A stretch of DNA of 8,559 bases, taken from assembly GCA_016303085.1 (NCBI GenBank), contig JAEDMI010000102.1, forward strand, positions 1-8,559, written 5' to 3'. This DNA comes from Acetatifactor sp. (GTDB lineage Bacteria > Bacillota > Clostridia > Lachnospirales > Lachnospiraceae). Below are positions 1 to 6,307 of the stretch, one piece after another (positions within the stretch are counted from its first letter, which is position 1; each line of letters begins with the position of its first letter). Position numbers and translations under genes: made by a program. The notes under the pieces are model-generated. The model did not search any database, was not told the origin of the DNA, and saw nothing but the letters and a program-made list of their open reading frames with translations.

Positions 1-264
1 AAGGCGAAATACAACCGTAGAGAAGAGGGCTTCATTACGGTTATTTATCAAAAAAAGTGAAATACAACCGTAGGGAAGAGAGCTTCATTACGGTTATTTA
101 TCAAAAAAAGTGAAATACAACCGTAGCAAAGAGGGCTTCATTACGGTTATTTATCAGAGAAGGCGAAATACAACCGTAGAGAAGAGGGCTTCATTACGGT
201 TATTTATCAAAAAAGGTGAAATACAGCCGTAGAGAAGAGGATGATGCTACGGTTACATACCATT
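1..264. repeat. Tandem array of 53-bp hairpin-forming units
   Basis: Five consecutive units have an exact 53-bp period (units begin at 6, 59, 112, 165 and 218). The bases before position 6 match a unit end, so the array may run on past the left edge. Units differ by only a few bases, except the last, which diverges after about 241. Each carries a 30-nt dyad (13-42, 66-95, 119-148, 172-201, 225-254): AACCGTAG pairs with TTACGGTT through one G:U, and in most copies an inner GAAG/CTTC stem closes a 4-nt loop. In the last copy the inner stem is lost but the outer stem survives as AGCCGTAG/CTACGGTT. This is not a CRISPR array, because the whole period repeats and no unique spacers exist. Function is unknown; an intergenic minisatellite or hairpin-rich transcript end is plausible. 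No AGGAGG-like site or long reading frame is present. Confidence 0.93.
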
Positions 265-301
265 GAATACAGAATGCAGCCGTAAAAAATGAAACGGTCT
301 G
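265..301. repeat. Degenerate sixth hairpin after the 53-bp array
   Basis: This segment echoes the array unit: GAATACAG..GCAGCCGTA is followed by ACGGTCTG. CCGT (280-283) pairs with ACGG (294-297), and CAG (277-279) with CTG (299-301) across one bulged base. It looks like a decayed edge copy. The similarity is short, so chance resemblance is possible. Confidence 0.45.
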
Positions 302-396
302 TGCTTAGTCAGAACTGGTAATGTTAATTTTCAAAAGAACTTGATAAACATCTATTTTTTGAACTAGAGAAATAAGAATTTGCGGAGGACAAAATA

Positions 397-552
397 ATGT
401 ATATTTTAAGCGGAGTGTTCAATATTATTGCAGCTATTCTGTTTGCGTGGTGGTCATTTGGAGCAATAAACGATATTCTCCTTTTGATACCAGCTATTTT
501 GTTTTTGACGGTCGGGTGCTTGTGTATAGCAAAGGCTGTTAAAAAGCAGTAA
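397..552 (+). CDS. Small two-helix membrane protein, 51 aa
   Basis: I do not recognise a family. The ATG is preceded by GCGGAGGAC (about 382-390) at good spacing, and the frame runs 51 codons to TAA. The product starts MYILSGVFNIIAAILFAWW and has two hydrophobic stretches, about residues 4-20 and 27-46, separated by a short polar turn (GAIND). It ends in a basic tail (KAVKKQ). This predicts a helical hairpin in the cytoplasmic membrane, with the basic C-terminus probably on the inside. It has no catalytic motif. A clear intrinsic terminator at 610-641 follows, which supports a real monocistronic transcript. A possible but weak promoter is TTGATA at 341. The gene is AT-richer than the enzymes downstream. 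Its job is unknown; small hydrophobic proteins of this kind can be membrane-stress or toxin-like peptides, but nothing here shows that. Confidence 0.72.
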   Translation: MYILSGVFNIIAAILFAWWSFGAINDILLLIPAILFLTVGCLCIAKAVKKQ

Positions 553-595
553 TGAAAATCGGAATTTGTCGAGGTAATAAGATTGGTTGAAATTT

Positions 596-641
596 AAAAA
601 AAAGTGAGCGGTACTTTCCGGTTATGAAAAGTACCTTTTTT
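596..641 (+). terminator. Intrinsic terminator after the small membrane protein gene
   Basis: GGTACTTT (610-617) pairs perfectly with AAAGTACC (628-635) around a 10-nt loop and is followed directly by six T (636-641). An A-run at 596-603 before the stem could give a U-tract on the opposite strand. It separates the small gene from the pectinesterase gene. Confidence 0.85.
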
Positions 642-709
642 CAAATGTGGCCTCCTAAAATTCTCTTTGTAGATTTGGGAACACTTTGTCGAAAAAGGAG
701 AAAAAGGAA

Positions 710-1756
710 TTGAAAAAAGAAACCATCCATGTCTATGTAAATATGCCCGAACACATTCCCTGTTTTGATACATTGGAAGCTGCGCTGAGCAGTATTGCTT
801 ATGAGGAACCGGAAAAGTCATATCCTTCCCCATATTCCGATGTTGCTCCCGCAGTCCTTCATATCGGTAAGGGTGTCTACCGGGAAAAGCTGGTTATCAC
901 CCGTCCGAACCTGACCCTGCTGGGAGAGGGAGAACGCCGGGAGGACGTGGTTCTGGTATACGGCGATGCCGCCTTTGACGACATGCCGGAGGGTGATAAA
1001 CGCGGCACTTTCCGTACCGCCACGATTCGGATAGACACCCACGACTTTACCGCCGGACACCTGACCTTCCAAAATGATGCGGGCTACGGTCACACCGTTG
1101 GGCAGGCGCTTGCGCTGTACGTGGACGGGGACAGAAACTATTTCGAGGACTGCTGCCTGATTGGAAGCCAGGACACCCTTTTTACGGCTCCCCTGCCGCT
1201 GAAGGAGGCAAAACCCGGCGGCTTCAAAGGTCCGGGAGAGCATAAGCCCAGAATCCTTGGAAGGCACTGCTATCGGAACTGTTATATTCAGGGAGATGTA
1301 GATTTTATTTTCGGTGGCGGTATCGCATGGTTTGAGAACTGCACCCTTTTCTCCAAAATGCCCGGGGACAGAAAACCTCCGGAGAGTCCGGACGAAGAGG
1401 TTATCTATGGCTATGTCACCGCCGCTTCCACCCCCGAGGAGCAGCCTTTCGGGTATGTATTCAAAAATTGCAGTCTGGAGAGCGACTGTCCTCCCGGCAC
1501 CGTCATGCTTGGACGTCCCTGGAGGGAGTTCGCAAAAACAGTATATTTAAGCTGTAAGCTTGGTGCACATATCCACCCCTCCGGTTGGAACGACTGGGGA
1601 AAACCTCACGGTCATTTCTTCTACGGAGAATACCGCTCCTACGGCCCCGGGGCCGGCCCTGCCGCCCGGGCGGACTTTTCCCATCAGCTGACAGAAGAGG
1701 AAGCAGCCGAATATACCATGGAAAACGTGCTAAATGACTGGAAGCCGGGAGTTTAA
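710..1756 (+). CDS. Pectinesterase (carbohydrate esterase family 8), cytoplasmic form
   Basis: This enzyme hydrolyses methyl esters of galacturonate residues in pectin or pectic oligosaccharides. The family's parallel beta-helix signatures appear in order: GVYREKLVI (about 56-64 from this start), FTAGHLTFQN, QALALYVDGDR, GSQDTLF with the transition-state Gln and catalytic Asp (154, 155), GDVDFIFG with the second catalytic Asp (198), and LGRPWR with the active-site Arg (269). All key residues are intact, and 348 residues is normal length. I chose the TTG at 710 because AAGGAG (695-700) lies 9 bases upstream. A TTG at 686 is in frame but has no ribosome binding site; using it adds eight lysine-rich residues. 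No signal peptide is present with either start, so it should act inside the cell on imported, still methylated oligogalacturonides. Its 3' end overlaps the convergent AraC gene by 4 bases. No convincing promoter was seen between 642 and 690. Confidence 0.93.
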   Translation: MKKETIHVYVNMPEHIPCFDTLEAALSSIAYEEPEKSYPSPYSDVAPAVLHIGKGVYREKLVITRPNLTLLGEGERREDVVLVYGDAAFDDMPEGDKRGTFRTATIRIDTHDFTAGHLTFQNDAGYGHTVGQALALYVDGDRNYFEDCCLIGSQDTLFTAPLPLKEAKPGGFKGPGEHKPRILGRHCYRNCYIQGDVDFIFGGGIAWFENCTLFSKMPGDRKPPESPDEEVIYGYVTAASTPEEQPFGYVFKNCSLESDCPPGTVMLGRPWREFAKTVYLSCKLGAHIHPSGWNDWGKPHGHFFYGEYRSYGPGAGPAARADFSHQLTEEEAAEYTMENVLNDWKPGV

Positions 1757-1766
1757 TCCCGGCTTC
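1741..1766. terminator. Hairpin spanning the overlapping ends of pectinesterase and AraC genes
   Basis: GAAGCCGGGA (1741-1750) pairs perfectly with TCCCGGCTTC (1757-1766) around a 6-nt loop, GTTTAA. The loop holds the stop codons of both convergent genes (TAA at 1754-1756 on +, and TAA reading 1755 to 1753 on -). The pyrimidine-rich TTCTGTATTCC after it on the + strand is only a weak U-tract, and the minus side has none. It may be a bidirectional terminator or a 3'-end-protecting stem. Confidence 0.65.
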
Positions 1767-2688
1767 TTCTGTATTCCTTTGGCGAACATCCCGCCAGCTT
1801 TCGGAACTGTCTGTTAAAGTTGGATAGGTTGCAGTATCCGCAGCTGTAGGCGATATCCGATACCGGCAGGGCTGTATCTGTCAGCATCCGGCAGGCTGCA
1901 TTGATTCGCAGCTGTGTCAGATACTCTATGGCTCCGGTTCCCGCTGCTTTTTTAAAGCAGCTCATGAAATAGCTCTTACTGAGATGAACCAGTTCCGCCA
2001 GTTCATCCACCGATATATTTTCCCGATAGTTTTCCACCATAAATTCCAGAGCCGGACGAATCATTTCCGTATAGCTGACAGTATCTCTCGTTCTTCCGTT
2101 ACCGTCAACGTTCATACCCTCTGCACTTTCACAATCCAACAATCCGAAAAAATGAAGAAGCTCCCCTTTTAACAATAAATCTTCCCGCGGGGACGGCGTA
2201 TGAAAGGTATCCTTGCCCGCCTCCGCGGCATCACCCGGCTCCGGCAGACCGGAATAGGAAAAAATGCGGTCTGCCGAGGCTTTCAACTCGGCATAATTTG
2301 CGGAGGCAGGGCAAATCAGCGGCTCGGGACGGATGCTCCCCTTTATCATAGGGCGGATATACTCTATGGTACATCTGTCATTGCTGTTTGTCCCCAGCAT
2401 TATCGGGCTGAATACCATGGCCTGATAAATCAACGCACTGCCATCGCAGGGATATGCGGCATGCAGCGTATCCGGCGGCAGAACCAGCAAATCTCCCTCC
2501 CCTGCGGTCAGCTTCGCATCTCCGCAGATAAATTCCCCCCTGCCCCGCAGAATCCGGTTGATTTCAAATTCATCATGCCAGTGCATGGGAACATTCAGGT
2601 AAAACTCCGGGATGCGGCATTCGTAAAAGCTGTAGGGAATGTAGGCGGTGCTGTGTTTTCTGTTTTCCAACATCTCGCGATTCGGCAT
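1753..2688 (-). CDS. AraC-family transcriptional regulator
   Basis: This is a DNA-binding regulator with an N-terminal cupin sugar-sensing domain and a C-terminal AraC/XylS double helix-turn-helix. The cupin region (about residues 30-80) shows MHWHDEFEINRILRGRGEF and GDLLVLPPDTLHA. The C-terminal domain (about 205-310) shows ISVDELAELVHLSKSYFMSC for the first helix-turn-helix. The second has VSDIAYSCGYCNLSNFNRQF, then the family-typical KLAGCSPKEYR. I chose the ATG at 2688 (311 residues), because GGAG lies 6 bases upstream. An in-frame TTG at 2715 has no ribosome binding site and would add nine residues. The gene diverges from the GH31 gene, so that gene is its most likely target, with the pectinesterase as a second candidate. 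Residues about 140-205 form a variable linker. The inducer cannot be read from sequence. Confidence 0.94.
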   Translation of the reverse strand: MPNREMLENRKHSTAYIPYSFYECRIPEFYLNVPMHWHDEFEINRILRGRGEFICGDAKLTAGEGDLLVLPPDTLHAAYPCDGSALIYQAMVFSPIMLGTNSNDRCTIEYIRPMIKGSIRPEPLICPASANYAELKASADRIFSYSGLPEPGDAAEAGKDTFHTPSPREDLLLKGELLHFFGLLDCESAEGMNVDGNGRTRDTVSYTEMIRPALEFMVENYRENISVDELAELVHLSKSYFMSCFKKAAGTGAIEYLTQLRINAACRMLTDTALPVSDIAYSCGYCNLSNFNRQFRKLAGCSPKEYRRSRD

Positions 2689-2716
2689 AATACTCTCCGT
2701 TCTCTCTGTTTCCAAA

Positions 2717-2777
2717 TTGCTTTGTTCACTGTTTCATTCGTTGCTTTGTTCACTGTTTCATTCGTTGCTTTGTTCAC
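2717..2777. repeat. 24-bp direct repeat, 2.5 copies, in the AraC leader
   Basis: Two identical 24-bp units (2717-2740 and 2741-2764) and a 13-bp third part (2765-2777) begin TTGCTTTGTTCAC. They lie between the candidate AraC promoter and its ATG, so they would be transcribed in the leader. They could be regulator-binding half-sites or a slippage-prone element whose copy number varies. Repeat units read as NKATNETV on the minus strand, but in a different frame from the regulator and without a ribosome binding site. Confidence 0.9.
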
Positions 2778-2849
2778 ATTCCGGTTTCATAATAGTTTTG
2801 TATCATTTTTTCATACTTATGCGGTAGATTTCTGCATCTAATCAGTAGT

Positions 2850-2878
2850 ATTCTATCATAAACAGGATGATTACACAA
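2850..2878 (-). promoter_or_regulatory. Candidate promoter of the AraC gene
   Basis: On the minus strand TTGTGT (2878-2873) and TAGAAT (2855-2850) are separated by exactly 17 bp. The -10 matches consensus at five of six positions, the -35 at only three. Transcription would start near 2843 and give a leader of about 155 nt containing the 24-bp repeats. Confidence 0.45.
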
Positions 2879-2890
2879 TGGTCACAAAGA

Positions 2891-2907
2891 TTGCGGGAAG
2901 CCTGCAA
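2891..2907. promoter_or_regulatory. Imperfect 17-bp dyad between divergent genes (candidate operator)
   Basis: TTGCGGGAAGCCTGCAA is symmetric about its centre, with TTGC/GCAA arms and GG/CC inside. It sits between the two candidate promoters, about 24 bp upstream of the GH31 candidate -35. That placement suits an activator or repressor shared by both directions. Dyads are less typical of AraC proteins than direct repeats, so a LacI-like or other regulator elsewhere is possible. Confidence 0.4.
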
Positions 2908-2930
2908 ACAAATATGTATTAAACCGAATC

Positions 2931-2958
2931 CTGAAATGAGTGTTAAGTCACATATAAG
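2931..2958 (+). promoter_or_regulatory. Weak candidate promoter of the GH31 gene
   Basis: CTGAAA (2931-2936) and TATAAG (2953-2958) are 16 bp apart. The -10 matches five of six positions and the -35 four of six. A weak -35 would fit a promoter that depends on an activator. Other AT-rich matches nearby lie too close to the ribosome binding site. The rest of the 324-bp gap (2689-3012) shows no gene. Confidence 0.35.
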
Positions 2959-3012
2959 AATGGTTGTTTAATTGAAATTATAAAATTATGAAATATCAAA
3001 GGAGGAACAAAC

Positions 3013-5037
3013 ATGAGATTTGAGAACGACAACGGCGCCCTGGTATGCTACCATCAGGGCGAAACGCTCCGGCTGGAGGCATGGGGGGAGGATTCCCTTC
3101 GGGTGCGCGCCACAATGCTCCACGGATTTACCGGAAATGTCTGGGCTTTGACTGAGAAAGTAAAGCCGGGAAATCCCAAGGTAGTTATCGGGGAAGAGGA
3201 TCACTGGGTAGGTGACGGAACCATTGACAAGAGAGAAATTGCATCCATCACCAACGGCCGCATCAAGGCTGTTGTGAATTTTGCAGGCATCATTACGTTT
3301 TACAAGGATGACAAACTCATCTTAAGAGAATATTTCAGAGCCTACGACGGAACCCTGTCAAGGGAGAGCCGCTGCCTGAAGCTGGTGAACCGTGAGTGGA
3401 AGGGAGTCATCGGCGGAAGCGAGTTCTCCCTGAATCTGAAATTTGAGAGCAACAAGGGTGAAAAGATATTCGGTATGGGACAATACCAGCAGGATTGCAT
3501 GGACATGAAGGGCTGCGTTCTGGAGTTGGCACAGCGCAACTCCCAGATTTCCGTTCCCTTTGCGGTGTCCTCACTTGGCTACGGCTTCCTTTGGAACAAC
3601 CCGGCTGTGGGACGTGTCACCTTCGGCAACAACTATTCCGAATGGGTTGCAAGAGCCACCAGGGAGATGGACTACTGGATTACCGCAGCCGATACCCCCA
3701 AGCAGATACTTGCCAACTACACCGAAGCCACCGGACATGCGGAAATGTTCCCCGAAAATTTAATGGGCTTATGGCAGTGTAAGTTGCGCTACAGAACCCA
3801 GGATGAAGTTCTCTCCGTAGCACGTCAGTATCAGAAGGAAGGCATCAAGATAGACCAGATTGTTATCGACTTTTTCCACTGGACCGTCCAGGGTGACTGG
3901 AAATTTGATACCAAGTACTGGCCTGACCCCAAGGCTATGGTGGATGAGCTTCACTCCATGGGCATCAAGGTTATCGTTTCCGTGTGGCCCTCCGTGGACC
4001 GCAAGAGCGAAAACTTCGGACCTATGATGGAAAAAGGTCTGCTTATCCGAACGGAACGGGGCGCTGCCCAGACCTACGATTATCAGGGTGACTGCGTGGA
4101 AATTGACCCCTTCAACCCCGAGACAAGAAAATACGTATGGGAAGTATGTAAGAAAAATTATTACGATTTTGGCATAGATGCCTTCTGGCTGGACAATTCC
4201 GAGCCCGACTACGGCGTTTACGACTTTGAAAATTACCGCTATTGCGACGGTCCGGCTCTGGCTCTCAGTAATATGTACCCTCAGATGTACAGCAGAGTCT
4301 TCTATGACGAAATGAGCAAGATTCAGGATAACACCGTGGTCAATCTGCTTCGCTGCGCATGGGCAGGCTCCCAGAAATACGGAAATGTCATCTGGTCAGG
4401 CGATGTACCCAGTACCTTTGAAGCTTTTGCCGACCAGCTGCAGTGCGGTCTGAACATGGGTCTTGCGGGAATCCCCTGGTGGACCACCGATATCGGCGGT
4501 TTCATGACAGACGATGTGAACGACCCGGATTTCAGACAGCTGTTAATCAGATGGTATCAGTTTGCGGTTTATTCCCCTATCCTGCGTATGCACGGAGACC
4601 GCGGTCCCTACAATATTCCTGCGCTGGATGACAGAGACTGGGGCGGCGGATATCTGCACACAGGCCAGCCCAATGAACTCTGGAGCTACGGAGAAGACAA
4701 TTACGCTATCATGAAAAAATACTATGATATCCGTATTTCCATGCATGACTACATAAAGGATTTGTTTGAGGAAGCTCATGTAAACGGCTCTCCTCTGCTC
4801 CGCGCTATGTTCTATGAGTTCCCTGATGACCAAAAGTGTTGGGAACTTCAGGATCAGTACATGTTCGGAAGCAAATACCTGGCAGCGCCAATCTTTAAGT
4901 TAAACAGCTTCCGGCGGGATGTTTATCTGCCTGCTGGCAAGTGGAAGCTGACCTCCACCGGAGAAATCTTCGATGGCGGCTGCACCGTGACCGTGGATGC
5001 GCCCATCGAATACATGCCCGTATTTGAGAGAATGTAA
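3013..5037 (+). CDS. Glycoside hydrolase family 31 alpha-glycosidase (alpha-glucosidase or alpha-xylosidase type)
   Basis: This is a retaining exo-acting alpha-glycosidase. An N-terminal beta-sandwich (about 1-235) precedes a TIM barrel (about 245-575). The barrel shows the nucleophile in GIDAFWLDNSEP (Asp394) and the acid/base in WSGDVPSTFEA (Asp464). GLAGIPWWTTDIGGF and the substrate-binding MHGDRGP follow. The start is certain: AAAGGAGGA ends about 6 bases before ATG. There is no signal peptide, so it is cytoplasmic and would remove terminal alpha-glucose or alpha-xylose from imported oligosaccharides. At 674 residues it is short for the family: it stops at EYMPVFERM, where many relatives continue into a distal beta-domain. 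The 100 bp downstream shows no remnant of that domain, so this looks like a natural short form. It is divergent from the AraC gene, its probable regulator. The exact sugar cannot be decided from motifs. Confidence 0.92.
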   Translation: MRFENDNGALVCYHQGETLRLEAWGEDSLRVRATMLHGFTGNVWALTEKVKPGNPKVVIGEEDHWVGDGTIDKREIASITNGRIKAVVNFAGIITFYKDDKLILREYFRAYDGTLSRESRCLKLVNREWKGVIGGSEFSLNLKFESNKGEKIFGMGQYQQDCMDMKGCVLELAQRNSQISVPFAVSSLGYGFLWNNPAVGRVTFGNNYSEWVARATREMDYWITAADTPKQILANYTEATGHAEMFPENLMGLWQCKLRYRTQDEVLSVARQYQKEGIKIDQIVIDFFHWTVQGDWKFDTKYWPDPKAMVDELHSMGIKVIVSVWPSVDRKSENFGPMMEKGLLIRTERGAAQTYDYQGDCVEIDPFNPETRKYVWEVCKKNYYDFGIDAFWLDNSEPDYGVYDFENYRYCDGPALALSNMYPQMYSRVFYDEMSKIQDNTVVNLLRCAWAGSQKYGNVIWSGDVPSTFEAFADQLQCGLNMGLAGIPWWTTDIGGFMTDDVNDPDFRQLLIRWYQFAVYSPILRMHGDRGPYNIPALDDRDWGGGYLHTGQPNELWSYGEDNYAIMKKYYDIRISMHDYIKDLFEEAHVNGSPLLRAMFYEFPDDQKCWELQDQYMFGSKYLAAPIFKLNSFRRDVYLPAGKWKLTSTGEIFDGGCTVTVDAPIEYMPVFERM

Positions 5038-5095
5038 ACCAAAGGTTTGCTATTCATCATTTATGGAAAATAGACATCTGTAAACAGGCATAAAT

Positions 5096-5129
5096 ACAGG
5101 CTCCCCGCATATACTGCGGCGGAGCCTGT
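5096..5129. terminator. Bidirectional terminator between GH31 and phosphoesterase genes
   Basis: ACAGGCTCC (5096-5104) pairs with GGAGCCTGT (5121-5129), and CCGCA (5105-5109) with TGCGG (5115-5119), leaving one bulged C and a TATAC loop. This 14-bp stem lies between two convergent genes. Flanks are only moderately T-rich (TTGTCAT on +, TATTTATG on -). Confidence 0.78.
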
Positions 5130-5138
5130 TGTCATCCG

Positions 5139-6029
5139 TCATGCCCGGACCGCCTTCGCCTGCTGCGGGATGAGTTCCCTCACCGCCTGAGCCCAGTACT
5201 TCTCAGGAATATCCGGCCAGTTGCATTCCCCGGTGTCCTGCCTGCATAGTTCCATCGCTCGGAACAGCACCTCCGCATGACCGATTTCTTCCTCCTGTTT
5301 TTGGTAAAACAACCGCTCCGTAATCGTGCACCAATAAGGCGCTCTCTTAAACAAACCGGATTCGTACAATTCCTTCACTGCCCTCTCCCTGTCATAATCC
5401 AGGCTGATAAACTCCTCCTGCCAGCTGCCGTTTTCTCCGTGGAGAATGGCAAACTGCGCTTTTGCCCCCGCTTTCAGTGAGACACCCACAGAGCCCGGAT
5501 TGATTGCTGTCTTACCCCGATGTACCATTTTGCCCTGAATATGGGTATGTGCGCTAAGCACATAATTAACCTCCGACGCTTCCAGTACCTGTTTCGCTGC
5601 CTCGTTTCCGGGCTTTATCTCTCCTCTCACGTCTGTGGGAGAGCCGTGGCAGGCAATCAGAGTAGGCAAATCCCCGTACTGTAATTTCTGTGCAATTCGC
5701 AGACTTTCAAAGAATTCCAAATCTCTTTTCTTTAAATGATGGTAGGCATAATAAAGAGCTCCGGTGGTAGAATTGTATTCCGGCCATCCCTGCTCCCCGC
5801 CATCACGGTATTTCAGCCAGTAATTTTCCTTATTTCCCCGAATAAACACACAGTCATACTTTTCACTGTACTGCCCAAGCAGCTCCATGGTCCGCTCCGG
5901 GTATGCAAGCTCTCCTATGTAATCCCCCAGGAACAAAAAATGGAATATCCCCCTGTTCAGGGCATACTCCATGCATCTTTCCAACGCTATGTAATTGCTG
6001 TGAATGTCAGCCAAAACCGCCAGTTCCAT
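5139..6029 (-). CDS. Calcineurin-like metallophosphoesterase
   Basis: This is a two-metal phosphohydrolase of the YfcE/MJ0936-like type. The metal-binding motifs are all present, counting from this start: LADIHSN (Asp8, His10), FLGDYIG (Asp36), RGNKEN (Asn66), IACHGSP (His128) and SAHTHIQG (His161, His163), then INPGSVG. I chose the ATG at 6029 because GGAGGG (6041-6036) lies 6 bases upstream. The frame stays open 26 codons further, giving a very Lys/Arg-rich run that is probably purine-rich leader. The product is 296 residues, longer than minimal members, with a C-terminal helical tail (about 205-296) that could add specificity. Substrate is unknown; relatives hydrolyse phosphodiesters or nucleoside polyphosphates. 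It is cytoplasmic, and lies 278 bp downstream of the 141-residue gene on the same strand, too far to assume one operon. Confidence 0.9.
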   Translation of the reverse strand: MELAVLADIHSNYIALERCMEYALNRGIFHFLFLGDYIGELAYPERTMELLGQYSEKYDCVFIRGNKENYWLKYRDGGEQGWPEYNSTTGALYYAYHHLKKRDLEFFESLRIAQKLQYGDLPTLIACHGSPTDVRGEIKPGNEAAKQVLEASEVNYVLSAHTHIQGKMVHRGKTAINPGSVGVSLKAGAKAQFAILHGENGSWQEEFISLDYDRERAVKELYESGLFKRAPYWCTITERLFYQKQEEEIGHAEVLFRAMELCRQDTGECNWPDIPEKYWAQAVRELIPQQAKAVRA

Positions 6030-6149
6030 ACTCTTCCCTCCGTCTTCCTTCTTCCCTCTGCGGCGCTGTATCTCTTTCCGCCGCTTATGGGACATATTCG
6101 ATAACAATTCCGCCTTCGCATGGCATACCCGGCCCTATTCTTATCATCG

Positions 6150-6177
6150 AAAACACATTCCTATTACGAAAATGTGT
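6150..6177 (-). terminator. Weak candidate terminator downstream of the 141-residue gene
   Basis: On the minus strand ACACATT (6177-6171) pairs with AATGTGT (6159-6153) around an 11-nt loop, and TTT follows. It is AT-rich and about 130 bases past the stop, so it is only a candidate. The remaining 6030-6307 gap holds a CTTAAGA/TCTTAAG inverted repeat (6223-6251) and a 15-bp palindrome, but no gene. Confidence 0.3.
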
Positions 6178-6270
6178 ATTTTAAAGAACCGTTACCATGC
6201 TTTTACAGAATACAGGGAAGAGCTTAAGATTCCACAAGCTGTTTTCTTAAGGGTTTTTAAAGGTTTCTTT

Positions 6271-6285
6271 AATTCACTGTGAATT
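6271..6285. promoter_or_regulatory. Perfect 15-bp palindrome, possible operator
   Basis: AATTCACTGTGAATT has two perfect 7-bp arms around one base. It lies just past the stop of the 141-residue gene and about 240 bp upstream of the phosphoesterase ATG. Too short a loop and no U-tract argue against a terminator. A dimeric regulator site for the phosphoesterase gene is possible but unproven. Confidence 0.3.
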
Positions 6286-6307
6286 TATACCCCGTTTCAA
6301 TCATGAA

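Noticed and set aside
57..232. Series of small peptides in the 53-bp units, with GTG starts overlapping TGA stops (GTGA)
   Set aside because: The pattern holds only for some units; others have GCG instead of GTG, and from the third unit reading continues into the next in another frame. No ribosome binding sites precede them.
1..264. CRISPR array or integron attC array
   Set aside because: The full 53-bp period is repeated with no unique spacers, and the arms do not match the attC core pattern RYYYAAC/GTTRRRY.
686..709. Pectinesterase start at TTG 686
   Set aside because: No ribosome binding site precedes it, while TTG 710 has AAGGAG at ideal spacing. The extra residues are only a lysine-rich run.
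2595..2777. Coding frame with NKATNETV repeats on the minus strand
   Set aside because: It follows from a 24-bp repeat being a multiple of three, overlaps the regulator in another frame, and has no ribosome binding site.
2200..2841. Long plus-strand frame opposite the AraC gene
   Set aside because: It is antisense to a clear AraC protein and shows no family features; its apparent repeats mirror the 24-bp DNA repeat.
2919..2932. Catabolite-response (cre)-like site TTAAACCGAATCCT
   Set aside because: It matches the loose consensus at most positions, but lacks the conserved TG at one end and CA at the other and has little symmetry.
6030..6107. N-terminal extension of the phosphoesterase (26 Lys/Arg-rich residues)
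   Set aside because: GGAGGG sits 6 bases before the ATG at 6029, and the metallophosphoesterase fold starts right there.
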